Positions 10,877 to 19,176 of a stretch of DNA of 64,000 nt are shown one piece after another. This DNA is from an uncultured Sulfitobacter sp. (GTDB taxonomy: Bacteria; Pseudomonadota; Alphaproteobacteria; Rhodobacterales; Rhodobacteraceae). The DNA lies in the NCBI GenBank assembly GCA_947492925.1, contig CANLOQ010000001.1, positions 434,001-498,000 on the forward strand, read 5' to 3'. The translations under genes were made by a program, and so were the position numbers. Position 1 is the first letter of the stretch. Every line of letters begins with the position of its first letter. The notes under the pieces were generated by a model that saw only the letters and a list, made by a program, of their open reading frames with translations, was not told where the DNA came from and made no database searches.

Positions 10877-11592
10877 GAAAAGGCCGCCTCAAGCTGGCTG
10901 AGCGCATCGTCAATCTGATCGACATCATTGCCCCGGATCACGATATGCGCGCCGTACTTGCCGTCTTTCTGAAACGGGTAAGACCCCATCGACAGCAGCG
11001 GATAAGCCTCTGCCAACTCTCCCAGCGGTCCCGCAATATCACCCTCGCCGCGCTCAATCCGCAACGTCTTGCTGATCAGGGGGGCACCGCCCGTCAGCGT
11101 CGGCAGGACAGAGGCGACCATCGCGTGAAAAACCGCCGGCACACCGGCCATGACATGCACATTCTCCAGCACAAAACCCGGGGCCGCGGAAACCGGATTG
11201 TCAATCAGGCTGGCCCCATCAGGAATGCGCGCCATGCGCAACCGGGCAGCGTTCAAATCGGTGCCGGCCTTTTCATAATGCTCTGCCAGAATTGCGCGCG
11301 CATCCTCACGCACGTCGATTGGCGTATCAAAGGCCGCCGCGATGCAATCGGCCGTAATATCATCGTGCGTCGGGCCAATGCCGCCGGACGTAAACACATA
11401 ATCATGCACGCGGCTCATCTCCTGCACGGCGGCGATGATCGTGCCAAGCTCATCCCCGATCACGCGCACCTCTTTCAGGTCAATGCCGGCTTCGGTCAGC
11501 TGACCCGCCAGATGGTGCATGTTGCTGTCGCGCGTGCGGCCCGACAGGATTTCGTCGCCGATCACAATCATGGCGGCGGTGGGGTTTGGCAT
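10873..11592 (-). CDS. CinA N-terminal-type / molybdopterin-binding domain protein
   Basis: 239 aa from the ATG at 11592, chosen because AAGGAGAA lies 7-14 bases upstream; the longer open frame to 11640 has no such site. It carries the MoaB/MogA-like fold of CinA (MIVIGDEILSGRTRDSN, FTSGGIGPTHDDITADCIA). The C-terminal nicotinamide-nucleotide amidase domain of full CinA is missing, as in the COG1058-only proteins. A pyrophosphatase role on ADP-ribose-like substrates is known for some relatives; here it is only inferred. First gene of the leftward operon; divergent from sfsA. Confidence 0.88.
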   Translation of the reverse strand: MPNPTAAMIVIGDEILSGRTRDSNMHHLAGQLTEAGIDLKEVRVIGDELGTIIAAVQEMSRVHDYVFTSGGIGPTHDDITADCIAAAFDTPIDVREDARAILAEHYEKAGTDLNAARLRMARIPDGASLIDNPVSAAPGFVLENVHVMAGVPAVFHAMVASVLPTLTGGAPLISKTLRIERGEGDIAGPLGELAEAYPLLSMGSYPFQKDGKYGAHIVIRGNDVDQIDDALSQLEAAFS

Positions 11593-11638
11593 GTGCTTCT
11601 CCTTGAGCGGGTGTTGCTTAGGGTATAGGCCGCGCCCC

Positions 11639-12352
11639 ATGCGCTTTCAAACCGAACTTGTCCCCGCCCGCCTGATCCGCCGCTACAAACGCTTTCTGGC
11701 CGATTGCACGCTTGAGGATGGCCGCGAGGTGACGGCCCATTGCGCCAATCCCGGCTCAATGATGGGGTTGGCGGCACCGGGTACGAAAATCTGGCTTGAG
11801 CCCAATGATGACCCAAAGAAAAAGCTGAAATTCGGCTGGCGGCTGGTCGATCACGAGAACGGACACTTTACCGGCGTTGACACATCACTGCCCAACAAGG
11901 CGGTGCGTGCCGCGCTGGAGGCGGGCGAGATTGCGGCACTCGCCCCCTACACCACCGTCAGACCGGAGGTAAAATACGGCACCAAGTCCCGCATCGACTT
12001 TTTGCTCAGCGCGGATGGCCTGCCCGATGCCTATGTTGAGGTGAAATCGGTGACCCTGTCGCGGCAGGCGGGTCTGGCCGAATTCCCCGACAGCGTGACC
12101 GCGCGCGGTGCCAAGCATCTGGGCGAACTGGCCGAGGTCGCGCGCGAAGGTCACCGCGCCATTCTGCTTTATCTGGTGCAGCGCACGGATTGCACGCATG
12201 TGGCGATGGCCGATGATATTGACCCAACTTACGCCGCCGCACACACCGCTGCGACACAGGCAGGGGTGGAAACCCTGTGCATCGGAACCCATATCACTGT
12301 GGAAGGTGTCACAATCGCCGCCCCTCTGGCCCTTGGCCGCCCCACACGGTAG
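11639..12352 (+). CDS. sfsA: SfsA family nuclease-fold protein
   Basis: 237 aa. N-terminal OB-like domain (RFLADCTLEDGREVTAHC, NPGSM) and C-terminal PD-(D/E)xK core with Asp120, Glu134 and Lys136 (RIDFLL, AYVEVKSVTL). Named for sugar fermentation stimulation in E. coli; the fold suggests a nuclease, but the true role is unsettled. The ATG at 11639 gives the conserved N-terminus. It is followed by map after 19 bases, likely the same transcript. Confidence 0.93.
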   Translation: MRFQTELVPARLIRRYKRFLADCTLEDGREVTAHCANPGSMMGLAAPGTKIWLEPNDDPKKKLKFGWRLVDHENGHFTGVDTSLPNKAVRAALEAGEIAALAPYTTVRPEVKYGTKSRIDFLLSADGLPDAYVEVKSVTLSRQAGLAEFPDSVTARGAKHLGELAEVAREGHRAILLYLVQRTDCTHVAMADDIDPTYAAAHTAATQAGVETLCIGTHITVEGVTIAAPLALGRPTR

Positions 12353-12371
12353 AACGCAAGGACAATAACCA

Positions 12372-13199
12372 ATGGAGAACGCGGTGAACGATCAGCACCG
12401 AGGCCGTCAGACCAAGGATGGCATCCGCATCTACGACCCCAGCGATTTTCACGGCATGCACGCCGCCGGAAAGCTTGCCGCGACCATTCTGGACGAGATT
12501 GCAGAGCATGTGGTGGTCGGCCAGACCACCGGCGAGCTGGACCGCATCATCGAGGAAAAGGTGAATGCGGCGGGCGCGAAGTCAGCGACCATTGGCTATA
12601 AAGGCTACAAACACGCCAGTTGCATTTCGATCAACCACGTCGTTTGCCACGGCATCCCTGGCGACAAAAAGCTGAAAGATGGCGACATCCTGAACATCGA
12701 CGTCACGGTCATCGTCGACGGCTGGTTTGGTGATACATCGCGGATGTATGTTGCAGGCAAGCTGTCGCGCAAATCCGAACGGCTGATCGACGTCACACAC
12801 GAATCGCTCATGCGCGGGATTGCAGCGGTGAAACCCGGAAATACTTTTGGGGATATTGGCCACGCGATCCAAAGCTATGTCGAAGGGCACCGTATGTCCG
12901 TGGTAACGGACTTTTGCGGGCACGGGCTGGGCCGCGTGTTTCACGCGCCGCCCAACGTGCTGCACTACGGCAAACCGGGAACGGGTGCGGTGCTGGAACC
13001 GGGGATGTTCTTTACCATTGAACCGATGGTGAACCTTGGCCGGGCCGAAACCAAGACGCTGTCAGATGACTGGACAGCGGTGACCCGTGACAAATCGCTA
13101 TCGGCGCAGTTTGAACATTCCGTCGGCGTCACCGAAGACGGGTGCGAGATTTTCACCCTGTCGCCTGCGGGCAGATTTCACCCCACCTACGAAGGGTGA
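12372..13199 (+). CDS. map: Methionine aminopeptidase, type I
   Basis: 275 aa. All five metal ligands of the M24A fold are visible: Asp110 (NIDVT), Asp121 (GDTSRMY), His184 (CGHGLG), Glu217 (FTIEP) and Glu248 (QFEHS); His93 (CHGIP) contacts substrate. It removes the initiator Met from nascent proteins. AAGGA lies 10 bases before the ATG; a GTG four codons later is a weaker alternative. It follows sfsA closely. The end overlaps a small convergent ORF. Confidence 0.96.
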   Translation: MENAVNDQHRGRQTKDGIRIYDPSDFHGMHAAGKLAATILDEIAEHVVVGQTTGELDRIIEEKVNAAGAKSATIGYKGYKHASCISINHVVCHGIPGDKKLKDGDILNIDVTVIVDGWFGDTSRMYVAGKLSRKSERLIDVTHESLMRGIAAVKPGNTFGDIGHAIQSYVEGHRMSVVTDFCGHGLGRVFHAPPNVLHYGKPGTGAVLEPGMFFTIEPMVNLGRAETKTLSDDWTAVTRDKSLSAQFEHSVGVTEDGCEIFTLSPAGRFHPTYEG

Positions 13200-13387
13200 T
13201 CGCCATCCTCCGCTTCTTTCGCGAGGCGCTTCATCAATAAAGACAAAAGCGTTTCTCCGCCCAGCGGGGTGACGCAGTCGTGGATGAAGACCGGCGGCGT
13301 CAACGGCTGCGGTGCGGGACGTACATCGGGCACGGATGTACGTCGAACCAGCGGCGTGATTTTACCAAAGAATGCAGCATCCGTCAT
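13187..13387 (-). CDS. Small hypothetical protein
   Basis: 66 aa from the ATG at 13387 (MTDAAFFGKITPLV); a longer start at 13405 adds six residues. It is Pro-rich in the middle, with a charged C-terminus (KRLAKEAEDGDHPS). No domain, signal or membrane segment is seen. It overlaps the map 3' end by 13 bases, a geometry common in this window. Without a family match it could be spurious; the alternative is simply a 273-base intergenic region. Confidence 0.4.
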   Translation of the reverse strand: MTDAAFFGKITPLVRRTSVPDVRPAPQPLTPPVFIHDCVTPLGGETLLSLLMKRLAKEAEDGDHPS

Positions 13388-13438
13388 GCCTGCCAGATTA
13401 CACATATTTTGCGCTGTGCCAAAGGGCCAAGCCCATTC

Positions 13439-13475
13439 TTGACTAACGCAGTATATGTAATAATGTAATTACATG
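13439..13475 (+). promoter_or_regulatory. Promoter/operator region of the ArsR gene with palindrome over the start codon
   Basis: A TTGACT (13439-13444) could be a -35 box. The following AT-rich stretch holds AATAAT (13459-13464) and a perfect 12-bp palindrome ATGTAATTACAT (13463-13474) whose last two bases are the first two of the ArsR ATG. No Shine-Dalgarno is visible, so the message may be leaderless or start at the next ATG (13491). Autoregulation by the ArsR protein is the natural reading but unproven. Confidence 0.5.
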
Positions 13476-13820
13476 TTTACTAATGACGACATGGATCAGG
13501 TCTTTGCTGCCCTTGCTCACACCACCCGGCGCGAGATTTTGGACCTTGTGCGCGCGACGCCCGGCCTGACCGTCGGGGCATTGGCGCAGAATTTTGATGT
13601 CTCGCGCATTGCGGTGATGAACCACTTGCAAGTGCTGACCGATGCCGGGCTGATCACCAGCAAGAAAGAGGGCCGGATGCGGCTGCTCTATCTCAACGCG
13701 ATGCCCCTGCAACTGATTTACGAACGCTGGATTGACGGGTTTTCGGCCCATTGGCTGGACCGCATGAGCCTGATCAAAAGTATTGCCGAAGCCACCGCAG
13801 CCAAGAACGAAAGCAAGTAG
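13473..13820 (+). CDS. ArsR-family winged-helix repressor
   Basis: 115 aa. Typical ArsR fold: FAALAHTTRREILDLV, then the recognition region LAQNFDVSRIAVMNHLQVL and the wing KKEGRMRLLYLN. No metal-binding ELCVCDL-type Cys motif is present, so it is not a classic arsenic/metal sensor. It belongs to the branch paired with SRPBCC/AHSA1 proteins, as here (the next gene begins 3 bases after the stop). The start could be ATG 13473 or ATG 13491. Confidence 0.88.
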   Translation: MFTNDDMDQVFAALAHTTRREILDLVRATPGLTVGALAQNFDVSRIAVMNHLQVLTDAGLITSKKEGRMRLLYLNAMPLQLIYERWIDGFSAHWLDRMSLIKSIAEATAAKNESK

Positions 13821-13822
13821 CC

Positions 13823-14341
13823 ATGACCGACCACGCCCCCAAATCCATCAGCCGCACCTTTATCAACGCCCCGATCGAAACAGTCTGGTCGACGCTTGTG
13901 GCCACGGACACACCCCTGCCGTTCTTCTTTGGCGCTGTCTGCCAGACCAAAGACGGCCTGAAAGAAGGGGCAAAAATGCGTATGGCAAATCCAAACGGCA
14001 AGGTCGCGATGGTCGTCGGTGAGGTCATTACCTTTGATCCGCCGCACCGGTATGCCCATACCTTTCAGATGACCAATATTGACGAACCTCCTTGCGTCGT
14101 TACCTACGAATTGCGCGAAAAGGACGGTGGAACGGAATTTGATCTGATCATCACCGAAGCCATCGCGGGCAGCAAACTGCACAAGGAAATGCTCGGCGCA
14201 CAAAAGTTCATCGCCTCAAACCTCAAGGCTTTGGCCGAAACGGGCAAGCCCGGGTTCACCGGCAGGATGGTCGGGTTACTTGGCCCTGTCTTTGCGCTTT
14301 TTGCGAAAAAGGAACAGCGGATCGAAAACTGGCCACTCTGA
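13823..14341 (+). CDS. SRPBCC (AHSA1-like) domain protein
   Basis: 172 aa. START/Bet v1-like fold typical of AHSA1 proteins: SISRTFINAPIETVWSTL at the N-terminus, PHRYAHTF and EFDLIITEA later. These form a hydrophobic ligand pocket. The recurrent ArsR-SRPBCC pairing suggests the ArsR protein controls this gene. Ligand and role are unknown. The start lies 3 bases after the ArsR stop, with an AAGNAAG-like purine tract inside the end of arsR. Confidence 0.85.
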   Translation: MTDHAPKSISRTFINAPIETVWSTLVATDTPLPFFFGAVCQTKDGLKEGAKMRMANPNGKVAMVVGEVITFDPPHRYAHTFQMTNIDEPPCVVTYELREKDGGTEFDLIITEAIAGSKLHKEMLGAQKFIASNLKALAETGKPGFTGRMVGLLGPVFALFAKKEQRIENWPL

Positions 14342-14354
14342 TGCATTCGATATT

Positions 14355-14384
14355 TTGTTGCCGGAATAGGTAATAATTGTTGCC
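14355..14384 (+). repeat. Direct repeat TTGTTGCC upstream of the aminotransferase
   Basis: TTGTTGCC occurs at 14355-14362 and again at 14377-14384, a 22-base period (two helical turns), in the AT-rich gap before the gene at 14435. It could be a tandem activator site. Two 8-base copies may also be chance. Confidence 0.3.
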
Positions 14385-14434
14385 ATATATTTCTGTCTAT
14401 GCTGTCTTGCCCGAAATAGGGAAGGACACCTGAC

Positions 14435-15646
14435 ATGAATTGGCACGATATCTTTGCCACCCGCATGGGCCGCATGAAGGCCAGCGAAATTCGCGAACTG
14501 CTCAAGTTGCTGGATCAGCCCGACATCATCTCCTTTGCCGGCGGGATTCCCGATCCCGCGTTGTTTCCCGTGCAGGCATTTCAGGACGCCATGACAGATG
14601 CGCTTGCCCCGGCCAACAGCGACGCGGCCCTGCAATACTCCGTGTCCGAAGGGTATACCCCGCTTCGCGACTGGATCGTGGATGAAATGGCATCGCTTGG
14701 CATCCCCTGTACCCGCGACAATGTGCTGATAACCTCCGGCTCGCAGCAGGCACTGGATTATCTGGGCAAGCTTATGCTGTCACCGCGCGACACGGCGCTG
14801 GTTACATGGCCCACCTACATGGGCGCCCTTGGTGCTTTCAACGCCTACGAACCGACCTATGACCGCCTGATCCCGGGCGGCAACCGGTCTGCCAGCGATT
14901 ACGCCGAAACCGCCCAAAGCGCGGGCGGGCGCGTCAAATTTGCCTATGCTTCCGTTGATTTCGCCAATCCGACCGGTGAAACGCTGGACCGGACCGCCCG
15001 GGAAAGCATCCTTGATTTGGCCGATACACTCGACATCGCGGTGATCGAGGATTCCGCCTATCAGGCACTGCGGTATGACGGCGACCCGATCCCGCCCATG
15101 CTGGCGCTTGAGATTGCGCGCAAAGGCAGTATCGACACCTGTCGCACGCTCTATTGCGGCAGCTTTTCCAAAACCCTGGCCCCCGGTCTGCGCGTGGGCT
15201 GGGTATGTGGCGCACAAGAGGTGATCAGCCAGCTTGTGCTGATGAAACAGGCCGCTGACCTGCATTCCGCGACGCTGAACCAGATGGCCGTCAACCATGT
15301 TGCCCGCGCGGTGTTCCACGATCACACCGCCACCCTGCGCCGCACCTATGCCGCGCGCCGCGATACCATGCTGGCCGCACTTGCGACGCATATGCCCGAT
15401 GGTGTGCGATGGACACACCCCGAAGGCGGCATGTTTGTCTGGCTGACACTGCCCAAATCAATGGATGGCGGCACCCTGCTGCGGCACGCGCTTGAGACGC
15501 AGAAGCTGGCCTTTGTACCGGGTCAGGCGTTTTATGCCGACCGCTCCAACGCCAATACCCTCAGGCTCAGCTTTTCGCTGGCCAATGACGAACAAATTTC
15601 CGAAGGGATGCAACGGCTGGGGGCTGCCATCAGGGATCTGGCGTAA
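14435..15646 (+). CDS. PLP-dependent aminotransferase, class I/II (2-aminoadipate/MocR-related type)
   Basis: 403 aa. Fold-type I aminotransferase with FANPTG (176-181), PLP-ring Asp206 and the Schiff-base Lys246 in CGSFSKTLAPGLRVGW. The start ISFAGGIPDPALFP is that of LysN/2-aminoadipate and related branched or aromatic aminotransferases. The actual amino donor is not evident. GGGAAGGA precedes the ATG. Its last 17 bases overlap convergent rsmD. Confidence 0.91.
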   Translation: MNWHDIFATRMGRMKASEIRELLKLLDQPDIISFAGGIPDPALFPVQAFQDAMTDALAPANSDAALQYSVSEGYTPLRDWIVDEMASLGIPCTRDNVLITSGSQQALDYLGKLMLSPRDTALVTWPTYMGALGAFNAYEPTYDRLIPGGNRSASDYAETAQSAGGRVKFAYASVDFANPTGETLDRTARESILDLADTLDIAVIEDSAYQALRYDGDPIPPMLALEIARKGSIDTCRTLYCGSFSKTLAPGLRVGWVCGAQEVISQLVLMKQAADLHSATLNQMAVNHVARAVFHDHTATLRRTYAARRDTMLAALATHMPDGVRWTHPEGGMFVWLTLPKSMDGGTLLRHALETQKLAFVPGQAFYADRSNANTLRLSFSLANDEQISEGMQRLGAAIRDLA

Positions 15647-16190
15647 ATTCCAGCAGGGTGACATGGGTGTCGCCGTATTTGCGCGCGTCCAGACGGGCAA
15701 AGCCTGCGGGCGCGTTCTGCGCCGCGTTTTCCTCCCAGACGATCATGGCACCGGGGCACAGCCAGCCACCCTGCCGCGCGGCGTTCAAGGCACGCTCGCC
15801 CATGCCCTTGCCATAAGGCGGATCCAGAAACACCAGATCATAGGGCAGTGCGGAACAGGCACCCAGACGCGTTGCATCGCTGCGCAGCACGGCGATCTCT
15901 GACGCAACCCGCAGTTTGGCGATATTGTCCGCGATCAGCCGCTGGCCGACACGCCCGTTTTCCACAAAGGACACGTGATCAGCTCCGCGCGACAGCGCTT
16001 CCAGGCCCAGTGCGCCGGTCCCCGCAAACAAATCAAGTACCCGCGCGCCAATCACCACATCGTGATGGGTCAGCATCGAAAACAGGCTCTCGCGTACCCG
16101 GTCGGATGTGGGCCGCAAATGCGCGCCCGCATCCCCCTTGCCAACCGCCGCAAGGGCAGTGCCCCGAAATCTGCCTGCGATGATCCTCAC
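15630..16190 (-). CDS. rsmD: 16S rRNA (guanine966-N2)-methyltransferase
   Basis: 186 aa. SAM-binding motif DLFAGTGALG (53-62) and catalytic DPPY (123-126), with the conserved N-terminal RIIAGRFRG and RPTSDRVRESLF. It methylates G966 of 16S rRNA in the 30S subunit. The ATG overlaps the stop of the upstream reductase gene (ATGA at 16187-16190). Confidence 0.95.
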   Translation of the reverse strand: MRIIAGRFRGTALAAVGKGDAGAHLRPTSDRVRESLFSMLTHHDVVIGARVLDLFAGTGALGLEALSRGADHVSFVENGRVGQRLIADNIAKLRVASEIAVLRSDATRLGACSALPYDLVFLDPPYGKGMGERALNAARQGGWLCPGAMIVWEENAAQNAPAGFARLDARKYGDTHVTLLEFTPDP

Positions 16191-17395
16191 GCTTTCAGCA
16201 GCGCCTTGAGATCCGTGTCGGGGTTCGCAATCAGCTCTGCCGCCGGTGATTTACCCGCCTCAATCAGCCGCTTGCCAACCATGTAGCCGCGCGGATCGTT
16301 CATCGCATCCACGGCCAGCAACGTGTCACCCCGGTAATACCAAAAGCCCACGCTTTCCGCATCCGCCCGGCGCGTCACGACACGGTCATACCCGGTGTTC
16401 AGCCCGGCAATCTGTAGTTTCACATCGTATTGGTCCGACCAGAACCACGGCTTTGCGACATAGGCTTTGTCCGCGCCCATGATGTTGTCGGCCACACATT
16501 CTGCCTGATCAATCGCATTGGGCACCGATTCAAGCCGGATGCGCGTGTCCCGATACGGAAAAGACGTGCAATCGCCCGCCGCCCAGACATGCGCGGCTGA
16601 GGTTGCCCCCCGCGCATCCACGGCGATCCCGTTGTCCAGCGCAAGTCCCGCAGCCTCTGCCAACGCAGTCGCGGGACGAATGCCAACCCCGACAATCACA
16701 AAATCAACGTCAAGCTCTGATCCATCGGTCAGGCGGGCACCGGTCACGGCCCCATCTCCCTTCAGCGCCTCAAGCCCCACGCCCTCGCGGATATCCACGC
16801 CATGCGCGCGGTGCAGTTCGCGAAAGAAATCGCTTGTTTCCGGGGCGGCGACCCGCTGCAGAATCCGGTCTGACATCTCAACAAGGGTCACCTGCAAACC
16901 CAGCTTGGCGGCAACCGATGCGGCCTCAAGCCCGATGTAACCTCCGCCCACGATCAACACCCGCGCACCGGAAATGCAGCGCGGGGCCAATGCATCGACA
17001 TCAGCCAGATCACGGACAACATGCACACCGTCAAGCGCGCCGCCAATGGCGGCTGGCAAATGGTTCGGCTCTGATCCCGTAGTCAGCACCAGATCATCGT
17101 AGTGCAGCATCTCGCCGCCCACTGACACGGTCTGCGCATGCGTATCAATCGCATCGACCCGCGCATTCATGCGCAAATCAATGTTGTTCTCGGCGTAGAA
17201 ACTTTCGGGGCGCAGAAACAACCGCTCCAGCGCCATATCGCCCAAAAGATACGCTTTGCTCAGCGGAGGACGCTGGTAAGGGGGCACCGGTTCCGCGCCG
17301 ATCAATGTGACCTGTCCATCAAAACCGCCGTTGCGCAGTCTGGCCACGCAGGATGCCCCCGCCTGCCCCGCACCGATCACGATGATATGCCCCAT
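16187..17395 (-). CDS. FAD-dependent ferredoxin/rubredoxin-type reductase
   Basis: 402 aa. Two Rossmann motifs, GAGQAG (about 7-12, FAD) and GGGYIG (about 151-156, NAD(P)H), plus the late FAD motif VWAAGDC. The C-terminal reductase domain (residues about 320-400, PWFWSDQYDVKLQIAG) is that of ferredoxin reductases serving Rieske dioxygenases and P450s. No such partner is nearby, so its electron acceptor is unknown. GGAGAG lies upstream of the ATG. It is coupled with rsmD by a 4-base overlap. Confidence 0.92.
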   Translation of the reverse strand: MGHIIVIGAGQAGASCVARLRNGGFDGQVTLIGAEPVPPYQRPPLSKAYLLGDMALERLFLRPESFYAENNIDLRMNARVDAIDTHAQTVSVGGEMLHYDDLVLTTGSEPNHLPAAIGGALDGVHVVRDLADVDALAPRCISGARVLIVGGGYIGLEAASVAAKLGLQVTLVEMSDRILQRVAAPETSDFFRELHRAHGVDIREGVGLEALKGDGAVTGARLTDGSELDVDFVIVGVGIRPATALAEAAGLALDNGIAVDARGATSAAHVWAAGDCTSFPYRDTRIRLESVPNAIDQAECVADNIMGADKAYVAKPWFWSDQYDVKLQIAGLNTGYDRVVTRRADAESVGFWYYRGDTLLAVDAMNDPRGYMVGKRLIEAGKSPAAELIANPDTDLKALLKA

Positions 17396-17483
17396 GTTTT
17401 CTCTCCGAATGAGTGGTCGCTCTCAGGCGCAAAACCTATATGCTGATCTGCGGAATAGGCAATCACATGAAAGGCGATAACAG

Positions 17484-17972
17484 ATGACAATTACCCAAGG
17501 CGATACACTGCCCGACGCAACTCTGGTTGAAATGGGGGCAGACGGGCCAGCGCCTGTGAACATGGCCGACAAGGTGAAGGGGCGCAAAGTGGTGGTCTTT
17601 GCCGTTCCTGGCGCGTTCACACCTACGTGCCATTCCGCTCATGTGCCCAGCTTTGTGCGCACCAAGGATCAATTTGACGCCAAGGGCGTGGATGAGATTA
17701 TCTGCATATCGTGCAACGACCCATTTGTCATGAAAGCATGGGGGGAAGCGACAGGCGCAACCGAAGCTGGCATTACCATGCTGGCCGATTCCTCTTCGGA
17801 GTTCACCAAAGCCATCGGCATGGACTTTGACGCACCGCCCGCCGGGCTGATCGCACGGTCCAAGCGGTATGCGATGCTGGTTGATGATGGCAAGGTCACG
17901 CTGCTGCAGGAAGAAGAGAACCCCGGCGTCTGTGACGTATCCGGCGGAGAGGGCCTGCTGGCCAGCATGTAA
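17484..17972 (+). CDS. Peroxiredoxin, Prx5/hybrid type
   Basis: 162 aa. The peroxidatic Cys49 sits in PGAFTPTCHSAHVPSF, the signature of the Prx5 subfamily. Further Cys residues at 74, 77 and about 150 could resolve the sulfenate. It reduces H2O2 and alkyl hydroperoxides in the cytoplasm. It stands alone, divergent from the reductase gene, with a strong hairpin 6 bases after the stop. Confidence 0.94.
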   Translation: MTITQGDTLPDATLVEMGADGPAPVNMADKVKGRKVVVFAVPGAFTPTCHSAHVPSFVRTKDQFDAKGVDEIICISCNDPFVMKAWGEATGATEAGITMLADSSSEFTKAIGMDFDAPPAGLIARSKRYAMLVDDGKVTLLQEEENPGVCDVSGGEGLLASM

Positions 17973-17977
17973 AGATC

Positions 17978-18000
17978 GGCGGGGGCGGACAGCCCCCGCC
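17978..18000. terminator. Bidirectional hairpin between peroxiredoxin and MscS genes
   Basis: Perfect 9-bp stem GGCGGGGGC / GCCCCCGCC with a 5-base loop in the 35-base gap between two convergent genes. It lacks a T tract, so termination may need Rho or be partial. Confidence 0.65.
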
Positions 18001-18007
18001 AGATTGT

Positions 18008-18868
18008 TCAGGCGTCGGCGGTTTCCGACACATTGATCACGGTGCGCGTGGGGAACGGAATGTCCACGCCACCCGCATCCAGCGCCTCTTTCACCTTGCG
18101 GGTCATATCCGCCTTAAAGCTGAAATAATCGCCGGCGTTGCACCAGACCCGCACCAGAAAATCAACAGAGCTGCCGCCCAGATTGGTCACCTGGATGAAC
18201 GGTTCGGGCTCAGACTGCGCGCGTGCATCGGCCATGATCGTATTATGAATAATCCGCTCGGCATCCGCCAGATTGGCACCATAGCCCACACCAAACGTCC
18301 ATTCCGCCCGCCGCCGGTCATTGGTGGAATAGTTGGTAATGATGTTTCCCCAGACTTCCGAATTGGGCACAATCACCTGCACGTTGCTCAGATCCGCCAG
18401 TTCCGTAAAGTTCAGCGTGACCTCCTTTACCGTGCCCATCTGACCCGCAACTTCAACGAAATCGCCGGTCCGTATAGGCCGAAACAGGATCAGCATCACA
18501 CCTGCTGCGACGTTCGACAGTGTGCCCTGCAATGCCAGACCAATGGCCAGACCTGCCGCACCGATAACGGCGATGACCGATGTGGTTTGCACACCAAAGG
18601 TGTTGAGCACAAAAAGAACCGTGAAACCCAGCACCACATACCGCACGATCGACGACAGAAAGTCGAACAGCATGTCGTCCAGATGCTTGTTTCTGCGGCC
18701 AAGGTTGCGCACGCGGGCCTGAAGCCACTTTGAAACAACCCAGCCCAATAGCAAAATCGCAATCGCCGCCAAAACGGACCCGGCCGCGCTTGCCAGAAAC
18801 TCAAGCGTAAGAAGATCACCGACAGTTTTGCCCTGCCAGATTTCCATCGTAAGAATATCTTTAAACAT
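18008..18868 (-). CDS. MscS-family mechanosensitive channel
   Basis: 286 aa, the length of E. coli MscS. Three membrane helices in the first 110 residues, with the pore-lining TM3 region AAGLAIGLALQGTLSNVAAGVMLILFRP, followed by the cytoplasmic beta domain (GDFVEVAGQMGTVKEV, VPNSEVWGN). It opens under membrane tension in osmotic downshock. The start shares one base with the phhB stop (TGATG), so it is coupled to phhB. Confidence 0.95.
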   Translation of the reverse strand: MFKDILTMEIWQGKTVGDLLTLEFLASAAGSVLAAIAILLLGWVVSKWLQARVRNLGRRNKHLDDMLFDFLSSIVRYVVLGFTVLFVLNTFGVQTTSVIAVIGAAGLAIGLALQGTLSNVAAGVMLILFRPIRTGDFVEVAGQMGTVKEVTLNFTELADLSNVQVIVPNSEVWGNIITNYSTNDRRRAEWTFGVGYGANLADAERIIHNTIMADARAQSEPEPFIQVTNLGGSSVDFLVRVWCNAGDYFSFKADMTRKVKEALDAGGVDIPFPTRTVINVSETADA

Positions 18869-19176
18869 CAGCCCTGCGGTGTCCCTGCCAATCCATCCAT
18901 TTTGCGGGCGAGCTTCGCGTCCAGCGTGCTAAGCCCGTCTACATCATGGGTCGTCAGCGTCACGTTCACCGTCTTATAGACGTTGTCCCATTCGGGGTGG
19001 TGGTTCCACTTTTCCGCCCAGATCGCCGCCTGCGTCATCCAGCCAAACGCCTCAACGAAATCCGTGAAAACGAACGTCTTTTGTATCGCGTCCCGGCCCT
19101 CGGCCATGCTCCAGCCCGTATCGAACAAAGGTTTCAGCACCGTATCACGGGTTTCATCACTTAGTTTTTCAGTCAT
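18868..19176 (-). CDS. phhB: Pterin-4a-carbinolamine dehydratase
   Basis: 102 aa from the ATG at 19176. The active-site motif WNHHPEW (57-63) has His59, His60 and Pro61, and a further His77 lies in TTHDVDG. It dehydrates 4a-hydroxytetrahydropterin, or supports molybdopterin or pterin recycling. No phenylalanine hydroxylase gene is in the window. It overlaps the FemAB-like gene by 4 bases upstream and the mscS-like gene by 1 base downstream. Confidence 0.94.
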   Translation of the reverse strand: MTEKLSDETRDTVLKPLFDTGWSMAEGRDAIQKTFVFTDFVEAFGWMTQAAIWAEKWNHHPEWDNVYKTVNVTLTTHDVDGLSTLDAKLARKMDGLAGTPQG

